This document shows, piece by piece, positions 28,360 through 37,244 of a stretch of DNA of 64,000 nucleotides (positions are counted from its first letter, which is position 1; each line of letters opens with the position of its first letter). Origin of the DNA: Zunongwangia endophytica (GTDB lineage Bacteria; Bacteroidota; Bacteroidia; Flavobacteriales; Flavobacteriaceae); the NCBI RefSeq assembly GCF_030409505.1, contig NZ_JAUFPZ010000002.1, positions 3,293,501 to 3,357,500 on the forward strand, given 5' to 3'. The translations under genes and the position numbers were made by a program. The notes beneath the pieces were generated by a model, which saw nothing but the letters and a program-made list of their open reading frames with translations, was not told the origin of the DNA and ran no database searches.

Positions 28360-28675
28360 CGAATATGGAGTTTATTAGGCTTGAAGTTATAGAAATTTAT
28401 TGAAACGGACTTAGTTTTTGCGTTAGTGATAGTAGTGGAAAGCCCGTAAAGCGCCTTTTTTGGCGCTGCGGACTTGCAACGGATAGCACGGTGGGCAAAA
28501 AGCGGAGCGATTTGCCCAAACGCCCTTATTTGCTAAGTCTAAATCGTTTACCGAAATCTGGATTAGATCTTAAGCTTCATTTTGCGTTGATAATGCTTTG
28601 AGAATCTGGAGATAATTGCCGAATCTTGATTTTCTTTTGCTCATATTATGTAATTTTAGGTTCAAAATAGAGAAT
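28360..28675. other. Intergenic region with a GC-rich structured element
   Basis: Divergent promoters of the isoaspartyl peptidase gene and the dioxygenase gene must lie here. Bases 28430-28530 stand out as richer in G and C than the surroundings. They hold a 6-bp hairpin AGCGCC-T6-GGCGCT (28450-28467) and a 7-bp hairpin GGGCAAA/TTTGCCC (28493-28499 with 28511-28517). No open frame of note is present. It may be a dispersed repeat or a structured RNA. Confidence 0.5.
28626..28658 (+). promoter_or_regulatory. Possible promoter of the dioxygenase operon
   Basis: TTG (28626-28628) is followed after 22 bases by TAATTTTA (28651-28658), one mismatch from TAnnTTTG, about 18 bases before the ATG at 28676. 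Confidence 0.35.
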
Positions 28676-29218
28676 ATGGCTGTTGCAAAACCTTTTAACC
28701 TTAACAAGTGGATCGAAGAGAATAGAGATACGCTAAAACCACCTGTTGGGAATCGAAATTTGTATAGAGATGCCGGTGATTTTATTGTAATGATCGTTGC
28801 CGGGCCTAATGCAAGAAAGGATTATCATTATAACGAAACTGAAGAATTATTCTATCAATTAGAAGGGAATATTCAGGTAAATATTCAAGAAGATGGACAG
28901 AAGAGAACGATGGAATTAAGACCTGGGGATATGTATTTAAATCCCGGTAAAATTCCGCATTCTCCCGTACGAGAAGAAGGTTCTTTGGGATTGGTTGTAG
29001 AGCGCAAAAGAGCGCATTTAGAAGGGGAAGATGGCTTGCTTTGGCATTGTGATAATTGCAACCATAAGTTATATGAGGTTTATTTTCCTTTGGAAGATAT
29101 CGAAGTAGATTTTTTAAAGCATTTTAAATATTTCTACGAGAATGAAGATTTAAGAACCTGTGATAATTGTGGAGAGGTGATGCCTGTAGATCCACGATTT
29201 GTAGCCGATGAATCTTAG
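28676..29218 (+). CDS. nbaC: 3-hydroxyanthranilate 3,4-dioxygenase
   Basis: 180 residues from the ATG at 28676; an ATG at 28616 would add 20 poorly conserved residues. It is an iron cupin enzyme that opens 3-hydroxyanthranilate in the kynurenine pathway, on the route to quinolinate. Iron ligands H51, E57 and H95 and the substrate residue R47 are in place. C125, C128, C162 and C165 (CDNC, CDNC) form the second, rubredoxin-like iron site of the bacterial enzymes. It is followed 27 bases later by an aldehyde dehydrogenase, probably co-transcribed. Confidence 0.95.
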   Translation: MAVAKPFNLNKWIEENRDTLKPPVGNRNLYRDAGDFIVMIVAGPNARKDYHYNETEELFYQLEGNIQVNIQEDGQKRTMELRPGDMYLNPGKIPHSPVREEGSLGLVVERKRAHLEGEDGLLWHCDNCNHKLYEVYFPLEDIEVDFLKHFKYFYENEDLRTCDNCGEVMPVDPRFVADES

Positions 29219-29245
29219 ATTGAGTATTAAGTTATACCATAAAAA

Positions 29246-30799
29246 ATGAGTGAAATTGCTAAACAGTTCGGGATCGATAAAGCTTTAAAAGAATTAGGGC
29301 TACAAGAAATAAATAATGGAACTTCTACGGGGAAAGATTTTTTCGGTAACGGAGAAATTATCGAATCATATTCTCCGGTAGATGGAGCTTTGATTGGAAA
29401 AGTAAAAGCAACTACGGCAGATGATTACGAAAAAGTAATCACAACAGCAGAAAAAGCTTTTAAGGAGTGGCGAACAATGCCGGCACCACAACGCGGAGAA
29501 ATTGTTAGAAAATTTAATGATGAATTACGCCGCTTAAAAGAACCACTAGGGAAACTCGTTTCTTACGAGATGGGAAAATCTTACCAAGAGGGTTTAGGTG
29601 AAGTTCAGGAAATGATCGATATCTGTGATTTCGCCGTAGGTCTTTCTCGACAATTACACGGATTAACGATGCATTCTGAACGTCCCGGACATAGAATGTA
29701 CGAGCAATATCATCCGCTTGGAGTAGTAGGAGTAATTTCTGCATTTAACTTTCCTGTGGCCGTTTGGTCTTGGAATACCGCTTTAGCTTGGGTTTGTGGT
29801 GATGCTTGTATCTGGAAAGGTTCAGAGAAAACTCCGCTTACCTCGGTAGCTTGTCAAAACATTGCGGCACGTGTATTTTCTGAAAACGGAGTGCCAGAAG
29901 GGATTTCTTGTCTAATCACAGGAGATTATACCGTAGGAGAAATGATGACTAAAGATGAGCGTATTCCGCTAATTTCTGCAACCGGTTCTACCCGAATGGG
30001 CAAAACTGTAGCCAAAGAAGTTGCCGGACGTTTAGGGAAATCTCTTTTAGAATTAGGCGGAAATAACGCCATTATTGTTACTCCAGATGCGAATATTAAA
30101 AATACAGTAATCGGAGCTGTTTTTGGGGCGGTAGGAAGTTGCGGACAACGTTGTACTTCTACCCGTCGATTAATTGTTCACGAAGATATTTATGATAAAG
30201 TAAAAAATGCGGTTGTTGATGCCTACAAGCAAATTAAGATTGGCAACCCTTTAGATGAAAACAATCACGTGGGGCCGCTAATCGATAAAGATGCGGTGAA
30301 AAATTACCAACACGCTTTAGAAAAAGTAGTTGAAGAAGGGGGTAAGGTTTTAGTTGAAGGTGGTGTTTTAGAAGGTGAAGGTTACGAAAGCGGTTGTTAT
30401 GTAAAACCAGCCATTGCCGAAGCTGAAAATCATTTTGAAATCGTGCAACACGAAACATTTGCTCCGGTACTTTATATTATGAAGTATAAAGGTGATGTTG
30501 CCGATGCTTTAGAATTACAAAACGGAGTTCGCCAAGGACTTTCTTCTGCAATTATGACCAATAATTTACGAGAAGCTGAGCGTTTCTTATCTGTGGAAGG
30601 TTCAGATTGTGGAATTGCCAATGTAAATATCGGGACTTCCGGTGCTGAAATTGGTGGCGCTTTTGGAGGTGAAAAAGATACCGGTGGTGGTCGCGAGTCT
30701 GGTTCTGATGCGTGGAAAGTTTATATGCGTAGACAAACCAATACCATAAATTACACTACAGAATTGCCGCTAGCGCAAGGGATAAAATTTGATTTATAG
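29246..30799 (+). CDS. Aldehyde dehydrogenase, ALDH7 (antiquitin) type
   Basis: 517 residues. It oxidises an aldehyde with NAD+. The general-base glutamate is in LLELGGNNAIIV, and the catalytic cysteine is near 303 in GSCGQRCTSTRR. DICDFAVGLSRQLHG and the GGAFGGEKDTGGGRESGSD ending are typical of ALDH7, whose best known role is alpha-aminoadipate semialdehyde oxidation in lysine breakdown. Its place behind the dioxygenase suggests a role with semialdehydes of tryptophan breakdown, but 2-aminomuconate semialdehyde dehydrogenases usually belong to another ALDH family, so the substrate is open. Confidence 0.88.
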   Translation: MSEIAKQFGIDKALKELGLQEINNGTSTGKDFFGNGEIIESYSPVDGALIGKVKATTADDYEKVITTAEKAFKEWRTMPAPQRGEIVRKFNDELRRLKEPLGKLVSYEMGKSYQEGLGEVQEMIDICDFAVGLSRQLHGLTMHSERPGHRMYEQYHPLGVVGVISAFNFPVAVWSWNTALAWVCGDACIWKGSEKTPLTSVACQNIAARVFSENGVPEGISCLITGDYTVGEMMTKDERIPLISATGSTRMGKTVAKEVAGRLGKSLLELGGNNAIIVTPDANIKNTVIGAVFGAVGSCGQRCTSTRRLIVHEDIYDKVKNAVVDAYKQIKIGNPLDENNHVGPLIDKDAVKNYQHALEKVVEEGGKVLVEGGVLEGEGYESGCYVKPAIAEAENHFEIVQHETFAPVLYIMKYKGDVADALELQNGVRQGLSSAIMTNNLREAERFLSVEGSDCGIANVNIGTSGAEIGGAFGGEKDTGGGRESGSDAWKVYMRRQTNTINYTTELPLAQGIKFDL

Positions 30800-30836
30800 T
30801 TTTTAGGTCTGGAATTTCAGATTTAAGAAATGAGAT

Positions 30837-30873
30837 AAAAACCTCACAGATTTTCAAAGTCTGTGAGGTTTTT
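30837..30873. terminator. Bidirectional terminator between ALDH and AraC genes
   Basis: A 14-bp perfect stem (30837-30850 with 30860-30873) starts with AAAAA and ends with TTTTT, so it can act on both converging transcripts. Confidence 0.88.
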
Positions 30874-30879
30874 GCTTTC

Positions 30880-31668
30880 CTAAACATTCTGTTTTCTAAA
30901 TTCATTGGGGGAACGATGAATTAACTGATGAAAAGCATAACTGAATGCAGAAATACTATTATAGCCGCAACTATAGGCAATTTCAGTAATTGAAAGTTCG
31001 GTTTGTAAAAGCATTTCCATACTTTTTATAATGCGGGTAAGTTTTACATATTGTAGAAATGACGTCTCCATATTTCTCTGAAATAACCGGGATAGCGTAC
31101 GGGGAGTTTGTCCAAATTCTTCGGCTATTTTATCTAAATACAAATCCTGATCGATATTAAGATGTATATACCTTAAAATAGGTTGTAAGATTTCATTTTC
31201 GGTTGTGGGTAAAACAATTGGCAAAGGATTTTCAGCAACATTTAGTACAATATTTTTCATTGCGATTAGAAACTCAAATTCGGCACCATCTTTTTTTGAA
31301 ATATCGCCTCGCCACTCGGCAGTATGATAAATCATTTCCATTAAAAGATTGGTTACAGGAAAGATTCCACCGCGTTCCTGGAGCTTATGATCTTGAGGGA
31401 TAACCCATTTTGGGAAGAAAATATTCCGGATCATTTTTACTGAAGTTCGCGACGTAACATTATGCTCCCTTCCTGCCGGGATCCAAATAAAATGCCTCGC
31501 AGGGAAAAAATAAGATTTGTTTCTCGTATTTAAAAAAGCCACTCCACCTTCAACATAACTTAATTGATGTTTGTTGTGACTGTGCATAGGAAGTAGTTCT
31601 TCAATTTTGGTATGATGTACAAAGAAACTTTCTCCATCTCGTTTTACTTTCTCTAAAAATGGATGCAT
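30880..31668 (-). CDS. AraC-family transcriptional regulator
   Basis: 262 residues. The N-terminal half is a cupin-type ligand domain (HHTKIEELLPMHSHNKHQLSY, near 17-37). The C-terminal 90 residues hold the two helix-turn-helix units (LDKIAEEFGQTPRTLSRLFQ and SITEIAYSCGYNSISAFSYAF). It faces away from the TolC-HlyD-MFS operon with 86 bases between starts, which suggests it controls that exporter in response to a small aromatic or drug-like ligand (inference). Confidence 0.9.
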   Translation of the reverse strand: MHPFLEKVKRDGESFFVHHTKIEELLPMHSHNKHQLSYVEGGVAFLNTRNKSYFFPARHFIWIPAGREHNVTSRTSVKMIRNIFFPKWVIPQDHKLQERGGIFPVTNLLMEMIYHTAEWRGDISKKDGAEFEFLIAMKNIVLNVAENPLPIVLPTTENEILQPILRYIHLNIDQDLYLDKIAEEFGQTPRTLSRLFQRNMETSFLQYVKLTRIIKSMEMLLQTELSITEIAYSCGYNSISAFSYAFHQLIHRSPNEFRKQNV

Positions 31669-31754
31669 CTGAAATTTTTAATATTGGCTGAAATTATAAA
31701 ATATTTGTCTATTTTTTGAAAATAAGCCTCGATAATTCATCTGAAATTTGCAAA

Positions 31755-33104
31755 ATGAAATTTAAGATGACACATAAGATTTCAGCTTGCCTGCTATTTT
31801 GCTTTTTCTCTCTAAGTATGAGTAAAATAGCAAGCGCACAGGTTTTGAAAGACAGCATTCCTTTAAGTTTAGAAGAAGCTTGGAGCCGAGCCAATACCTA
31901 TAGCAAAGAAATTCGACTTAGTGCGTTTGACGCCGAAATTGGAAAAGAAAAAATTATCGATGCTAAACGCCAGCGACTACCCGAGATAGGCGTAGAAGGT
32001 AGTTATGGACAGCTTTCTAATATTCCCGTTTTTACTGATGGATTTCCTAATGATGCGGATTATATTCACTTGGAAGATCACACCACTTACAGCGCTGGTG
32101 TAGAAGCCTACTTCAATTTATATAATGGGAATAAAACGAATCTTCAAATTGAAGAAGCTGAAACAAAGCAAGAATTGCTCACTTATCTGGAAGAAGAAAC
32201 CAGTGCGGCCATTCATTATAAAGTAGCAGAAGCTTATTTGCAAATGCAGCGTTCTATGGAGTTTAATCAATTAATTCTTCAAAATATAGAACGAAATAAA
32301 AAGCGTTTAGATCAAATCACCAAATTGTATAAAAATGGCGTGGTTTTAAAAAGTGATTTGTTACGCGCAAAACTTCAGCTTTCACGACAGCACACAAATT
32401 TGTTGGAAATGAAAAATCAGGTTGAACTTTCCACGCAATCCCTAAATATTTTGGTGGGATTTGAAGATGAACAGCCCATAAAACCAACCGATAGTATTTG
32501 GGTGAATATTTTAAAAGCGGAACAAACTTATCGAGATTATAGGAATGAAGCACTAGACATTTCTCCCCGCACAAGAATTGCAGAGAAGCAAATCGAGATC
32601 AAAGAACTTCAGGAAAAAGAATTAAAAGCAGATAAGCTTCCTAAAATTGGGCTGTTTGGAGATTACACCTATTCTTATCCTCAAATTAAATTATACCCTT
32701 ACGAAACAGCTCCGTATTTGTTGGGTGTTGCAGGAATCAAGCTTTCTTATAACATTTCAGCTTTATATCACGACAAGCATAAAGAAGAAGCTGCAAAGAT
32801 TGCAGTAGATCGGCAAAAATTAGAAAAGCAACATACCGAAGATAATTTGAGAAAAGGTGTAAAAGCGGCCTATAAACATTTGCAGGAAGATCTAGAGAAG
32901 ATAGAAATTTCTAAAATGAATATTGAACAGGCTCAGGAAAGCTATCGTATTGTTAACCAAACTTATTTCAATCAGCTTTCATTGCTAACAGATCTTTTAG
33001 AAGCCGATACGCAATTATTACAAGCGAAATTTGAACTGGTAAACAATCAAATTTCAGCAAGATTACATTATTACCAATTACTAAAAATCACAGGCGAATT
33101 ATAA
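31755..33104 (+). CDS. TolC-family outer-membrane efflux protein
   Basis: 449 residues from the ATG at 31755; an upstream in-frame ATG at 31716 would spoil the signal peptide. The signal ends SKIASAQ. The mature part begins SIPLSLEEAWSRA, the usual TolC-like opening, and is rich in long helices with two repeats. It provides the outer-membrane exit for the HlyD and MFS proteins encoded next. Its stop overlaps the next ATG (TAATG). Confidence 0.93.
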   Translation: MKFKMTHKISACLLFCFFSLSMSKIASAQVLKDSIPLSLEEAWSRANTYSKEIRLSAFDAEIGKEKIIDAKRQRLPEIGVEGSYGQLSNIPVFTDGFPNDADYIHLEDHTTYSAGVEAYFNLYNGNKTNLQIEEAETKQELLTYLEEETSAAIHYKVAEAYLQMQRSMEFNQLILQNIERNKKRLDQITKLYKNGVVLKSDLLRAKLQLSRQHTNLLEMKNQVELSTQSLNILVGFEDEQPIKPTDSIWVNILKAEQTYRDYRNEALDISPRTRIAEKQIEIKELQEKELKADKLPKIGLFGDYTYSYPQIKLYPYETAPYLLGVAGIKLSYNISALYHDKHKEEAAKIAVDRQKLEKQHTEDNLRKGVKAAYKHLQEDLEKIEISKMNIEQAQESYRIVNQTYFNQLSLLTDLLEADTQLLQAKFELVNNQISARLHYYQLLKITGEL

Positions 33105-34165
33105 TGAGCGAGCAAGTTAAGAAATACGAGAAATTAGATAAGACGGTTGTAAAATCAACTTACATTGTTGCCTTGATCATTTTATTAGGTCTAATTGTTT
33201 GGGGTGCTTTTACGCTGGATCGGTTTTGGCGATACGAAGAAACTAACGATGCTCAGGTAAAAGAATATATAAATCCTATACTAAGTAGAGCCAATGGTTA
33301 TGTTGAAGAAATACGCTATAGCGATCATCAACAGGTAGCCAAAGGAGATACTTTGGTAATTTTAGATACCGATGAAGCCAATGTGAGCTTGCAGGAAGCC
33401 AAAGCAGCTTTAGCGTCTGCTGAAGCGCAATTAAAAGTTTTAGAAAGTAATGTGACTACCGCAACCAGCAGTGCCAGTGTAAATGAAGCGAAAATTAGTG
33501 CAGCTAAAGCCAAATTATGGCAACAACAGCAGGAGTTTGATCGTTACGAAAAACTGCTAGAAGGAGAAGCCGTAACTCAGCAACAGTTTGAAGATATTAA
33601 AACTCGGTTAGAAGTTGCGAAATCGAACTATGCAGCCATTAAAAATTCGTTTAGTACTTCACAAGGTAAAACCAGAGATGTGAGTGCTCAAATTGCAGTG
33701 GCTAAAGCAGCTATAGAACAAAAGAAATCGGTTTTAAAACGCATTCAGCTGAATTTAAAATATAGCGTAATCGTAGCACCGTCTGATGGTTATATGGGCA
33801 AAAAGAACTTGCAAAAAGGACAGTATATTCAAAAAGGACAAACGCTTGGTTTTATTGTAGATCAAAATCAGGGAAAATGGGTTGTGGCTAATTTTGAAGA
33901 AACGCAGATTGCAACAATGCAGGAAGGTAAAGAAGCTCAAATTACCATCGATGCGTATCCTGATGAAACTTTCCACGGAAAAATAGAATCTTTATCTCCA
34001 GCTACAGGATCAGAATTTTCTTTACTACCAACGAACAACGCTACCGGAAACTTTGTGAAAATTACGCAACGTTTTCCTGTACGTATTTTATTTACCGATG
34101 AGGCTGCTAAACTTAAAAAACTTCGCGCAGGAATGAATGCTGAAGTTTTTGTACCCAAATCTTAA
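33104..34165 (+). CDS. HlyD/EmrA-type membrane-fusion protein
   Basis: 353 residues. One N-terminal membrane helix (about 18-38, VALIILLGLIVWGAFTL) is followed by TNDAQVKEYINPILSRANGYVEEI, the conserved EmrA segment. A long coiled coil (about 90-205) and lipoyl/barrel parts follow (IVAPSDGYMGKKNLQKGQYI). It bridges the MFS pump to the TolC-like channel. It is translationally coupled to the TolC gene and lies three bases from the MFS gene. Confidence 0.94.
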   Translation: MSEQVKKYEKLDKTVVKSTYIVALIILLGLIVWGAFTLDRFWRYEETNDAQVKEYINPILSRANGYVEEIRYSDHQQVAKGDTLVILDTDEANVSLQEAKAALASAEAQLKVLESNVTTATSSASVNEAKISAAKAKLWQQQQEFDRYEKLLEGEAVTQQQFEDIKTRLEVAKSNYAAIKNSFSTSQGKTRDVSAQIAVAKAAIEQKKSVLKRIQLNLKYSVIVAPSDGYMGKKNLQKGQYIQKGQTLGFIVDQNQGKWVVANFEETQIATMQEGKEAQITIDAYPDETFHGKIESLSPATGSEFSLLPTNNATGNFVKITQRFPVRILFTDEAAKLKKLRAGMNAEVFVPKS

Positions 34166-34168
34166 CCT

Positions 34169-35767
34169 ATGGCAAGTGAAAAAAATCAGGCTATTTTTAA
34201 AAGCTGGGCCACAGACTGGTTAATTTTACTGGCAATCTTTCTTTTTTTACTTCCGATAGCTTCTGTGCTCGGGATTTATTTGGCAGGGACAAATAGTGCT
34301 GCTACTTATTACGGCATAGATAGTACCGATGTTCGCTACTCGGTAGTGGTGTTTTATCTGGCAATTGCCAGTGCCTTTCCATTAGAGAAAAGTTTTTTTA
34401 ATTATTTCTCATCAAAAAGTTACTTAATAGGAGCGAGCATCGTATTTGTTTGCATAAATCTGATCTTATATTTCACCAATAGTTTTGCAGTATTACTGAT
34501 TTTGAGATTTGTTGGAGGCGCACTTTCTCTTAGTTTTATAGGAATATCTTTCAGTCTTATTTTCAGGCAATTTCATGCGCAAAGAAGCAGAGTTTTGGGA
34601 TATGCGACTTTATATTCCTGTTTATTTGTAACCGCACCTTTGGCTCAAATTTTAGATGCCAATGTTTTTACTCATTACGATTTCAATACCATTTTTCTAA
34701 TTAAAATTTATATGGTGTTGCCGGGATTGTTACTATTCCTTTTTCTGCTGAAAAGTAATGTTGATCTAAGACCAGAAGGTAAGCTTCCGTTTAAAGGTGT
34801 AGACTGGCAGAGTTTTGTGATCTATTCTGCAGCCTTATTGCTAATTGGTTATATTCTGCTTTATGGGCAATATTACCATTGGTTTAAAAGTTTGAAAATT
34901 ACTTTTTGTATGATTGCTTTTATATTTCTGTTGCTGGTATTTGTATTACGGCAGCTGAAATTAAAAACTCCTTACATCAGTTTGAAAATCTTTAAAGTGA
35001 GAAACTTTAGAATTGGTATGGTCTTGCTCTTTGTGTTTTACCTAGCCAAAGGTGATACCAGTGTACTTTACGGATTTTTTAGAAACAGTGTCCAGCTAGA
35101 TGCTTATCATCAGGGTTATGTGATGCTATTAAACGGATTCGGAATTGTTCTAGGCGCCTTTTTAAGTGCCAGATTTATTTTAGCCGGTAGAAAAATACGA
35201 CTGATATGGCTTACCGGTTTTGGTTCTTTGCTATTATATCATTTGTTGAGTTTAAATGTCCTTGGAAATCAGGCAGAAATGTCTACTTTACTATTGCCTT
35301 TATTTTTACAAGGTTTCGGGAATGGTGTGTTGATTGTTTCCATCGTTATTTTTTATGTCACTTCAGTAGCTTCTGAAATTGGATTCTCGGCTTCGGTAAC
35401 AGGTGTCGCTTTTCGATTTTTCTCTTTTACAGCCAGTATGGCTTTGGTCGCTTTTATGGGATTACATCAGCAAAAAATACATCAGCAATCTTTCGCAGCA
35501 AATATTACTGCAGATAATCCAGTGGCGATGCAGGAGATTTCAAAATATTCAAATGCGTTACAGCAAGAAGGAAAGTTGGTAGCATCTAACAAAGCGGCAA
35601 AAGCTTTATTAAATAAAGAAGTTGGGAAGCAGGCAAACCTGATGTTTGCTAGGGATTACTTTATTTATATGAGTATATTTATAGGATTAGTGATGTTAGC
35701 GATTGCAGTGATCCCACATTTTCACTATAAAATACGCAAGATAGGAGCAAAATTAATTCCGGTCTAA
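34169..35767 (+). CDS. MFS transporter of the EmrB/DHA2 type
   Basis: 532 residues, about 14 membrane helices, as expected for DHA2-type drug:proton antiporters that work with EmrA and TolC partners. The first helices and the LGYATLYSCLFVTAPLAQIL region fit, though the classic MFS motif A is degenerate. A soluble loop of about 60 residues precedes the last helix. The third gene of the exporter operon; the substrate is unknown. The stop codon lies inside the loop of a 14-bp hairpin. Confidence 0.9.
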   Translation: MASEKNQAIFKSWATDWLILLAIFLFLLPIASVLGIYLAGTNSAATYYGIDSTDVRYSVVVFYLAIASAFPLEKSFFNYFSSKSYLIGASIVFVCINLILYFTNSFAVLLILRFVGGALSLSFIGISFSLIFRQFHAQRSRVLGYATLYSCLFVTAPLAQILDANVFTHYDFNTIFLIKIYMVLPGLLLFLFLLKSNVDLRPEGKLPFKGVDWQSFVIYSAALLLIGYILLYGQYYHWFKSLKITFCMIAFIFLLLVFVLRQLKLKTPYISLKIFKVRNFRIGMVLLFVFYLAKGDTSVLYGFFRNSVQLDAYHQGYVMLLNGFGIVLGAFLSARFILAGRKIRLIWLTGFGSLLLYHLLSLNVLGNQAEMSTLLLPLFLQGFGNGVLIVSIVIFYVTSVASEIGFSASVTGVAFRFFSFTASMALVAFMGLHQQKIHQQSFAANITADNPVAMQEISKYSNALQQEGKLVASNKAAKALLNKEVGKQANLMFARDYFIYMSIFIGLVMLAIAVIPHFHYKIRKIGAKLIPV

Positions 35768-35788
35768 AGCATAAACCGGAATTAATTT
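35750..35788. terminator. Long hairpin overlapping the end of the MFS gene
   Basis: A 14-bp perfect inverted repeat (35750-35763 with 35775-35788) places the MFS stop codon in its loop. It lies in the 33-base gap between two converging genes. The T run on the plus side is broken, so it may protect mRNA 3' ends or end transcription with lower efficiency. Confidence 0.55.
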
Positions 35789-35800
35789 CAATTCAATTCT

Positions 35801-36385
35801 TTATTTGGTTTTCTTTACGTATTGGGTAAGAATCACAATGTTCTGTCCTTCTACACGACCTTCAATCTGTTCAGCATTATCCCAAACTAAAGAAATTCTA
35901 TGAACAGCTGCACCACGCTTTGCGGTAAAATTAGCACCTTTTACATCTAAATCTTTAATTAGTACCACAGAGTCACCATCGGCAAGAATATTACCATTAC
36001 TGTCTTTGTGGATTATTTTTTCAGTTTCTTCTTCGGTTTCTTTTGTTGCTTTTGCCCAAGCTGATGCTTCTTCGTCTAAGTACATCATTTCAAGTAGATC
36101 TTGCGGCCAACCTTCGCTACGCAATCTGTCTAACATTCTCCAGGCCACAACTTGTACCGGTAAATGTTCACTCCACATACTGTCATTTAAACAATGCCAG
36201 TGATTGGGATTTACTTTTTCTGGATCTTCGATTTGAGAAACACAAGTGCTACACGCTAGAATAGAGTCTTCTAAAGTTCCTTCTGAAGTTGGCGGTACCT
36301 GATAAATTTGTAAATCTTGGTCGTTACCACATAATTCACATTTGTTGCCACTGCGTTCTACTAATTGTTTTTCAAGTACACTCAT
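35801..36385 (-). CDS. PhnA/YjdM-type zinc-ribbon protein
   Basis: 194 residues. The N-terminus has a zinc-ribbon-like pair of cysteine knuckles (CELCGN at 17-22 and ILACSTC at 43-49). The C-terminal 70 residues (DSNGNILADGDSVVLIKDL onward) are the PhnA domain. The historical link to alkylphosphonate use is not supported by any neighbouring phn gene, and the function of this family is unsettled. Single gene with its own -7 box. Confidence 0.9.
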   Translation of the reverse strand: MSVLEKQLVERSGNKCELCGNDQDLQIYQVPPTSEGTLEDSILACSTCVSQIEDPEKVNPNHWHCLNDSMWSEHLPVQVVAWRMLDRLRSEGWPQDLLEMMYLDEEASAWAKATKETEEETEKIIHKDSNGNILADGDSVVLIKDLDVKGANFTAKRGAAVHRISLVWDNAEQIEGRVEGQNIVILTQYVKKTK

Positions 36386-36401
36386 ATTCTATAATTTTTT
36401 G

Positions 36402-36409
36402 CAAAAATA
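36402..36409 (-). promoter_or_regulatory. -7 promoter box of the PhnA-like gene
   Basis: TATTTTTG on the minus strand matches TAnnTTTG, 17 bases before the ATG. No clear -33 box is seen. Confidence 0.45.
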
Positions 36410-36527
36410 CATTTTATTATTGCTTACAGAATAAAATGAAAGGATTTGTTAAAATTAAGTTAGCGTCTTTGTCTCGCTGCTCCACGAGTTCGGCATAATC
36501 TTTTTGAAGAAATTATATTGCTGAAAT

Positions 36528-37244
36528 TTAAAGCTTTTTAGTGTTTATCTCTTTGAAGAATTCTGCGCGATAAGTGTCACCTAGCGGAAGATTTTTTCCG
36601 TCGATCCAAACTTCAGAAGTATCGGTTTTTTTAATTTTATTTAGAGCAACGATATACGATTTATGAATTTTAATAAATTGATCTTCAGGCAGACTTTGTT
36701 GGATTTTCTTCAATGTATTGTAAGTCACTAGCTGCTCGTTTTTGGTGTGAATCACAACGTAGTTTTTAATACTTTCAGCAAATAAAATTTCATCGAGTTT
36801 TACTTTCTGAAATCTGTTTTTTCCATCAGTTTTTACAAAAAAATAGTCATCAGATTGTATAATTTCAGTAATTATTTCCGAAGAAAATTTCTTTTTTACT
36901 TTCTCTACAGCCTCAATAAATCTGGGGAAAGCAATAGGTTTTAAAAGATAATCGACTGCATTTACCTGAAATCCTTCAATCGCAAATTGCGTATAAGCGG
37001 TGGTAAAGATGATATTGGTCGAATCGCCGATCATTTTTGAAAGCTGAATTCCGGTAAGATCGGGCATTTGAATATCCAGAAATACTAGATCTGGATTATG
37101 CTTTTTGATGAGGTCTAAACCTTCTAAAGCATCGGTAGTTGAAGTCAGCAATTCAATATTCTTCATTTTCCCCACGAAAGTTTTCAAAACTTTAATTGCT
37201 GGCGGTTCGTCGTCGATGATGATGCATTTTAAAGATTCTGCCAT
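36528..37244 (-). CDS. LytTR-family response regulator
   Basis: 238 residues. The receiver domain spans 1-120, with acidic residues D11 and D12 and the phosphorylation site D57 (LVFLDIQMPDLTG). The C-terminal LytTR DNA-binding domain runs from about 140 (YFFVKTDGKNRFQKVKLDEI ... IHKSYIVALNKI). Its ATG overlaps the stop of the kinase gene by one base, so the two form a two-component pair. Targets are not evident. Confidence 0.95.
   Translation of the reverse strand: MAESLKCIIIDDEPPAIKVLKTFVGKMKNIELLTSTTDALEGLDLIKKHNPDLVFLDIQMPDLTGIQLSKMIGDSTNIIFTTAYTQFAIEGFQVNAVDYLLKPIAFPRFIEAVEKVKKKFSSEIITEIIQSDDYFFVKTDGKNRFQKVKLDEILFAESIKNYVVIHTKNEQLVTYNTLKKIQQSLPEDQFIKIHKSYIVALNKIKKTDTSEVWIDGKNLPLGDTYRAEFFKEINTKKL

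Noticed and set aside
28616..28675. A longer dioxygenase with 20 extra N-terminal residues
   Set aside because: The extension is hydrophobic, unlike the family, and overlaps the probable promoter; the ATG at 28676 gives the family length and residue numbering.
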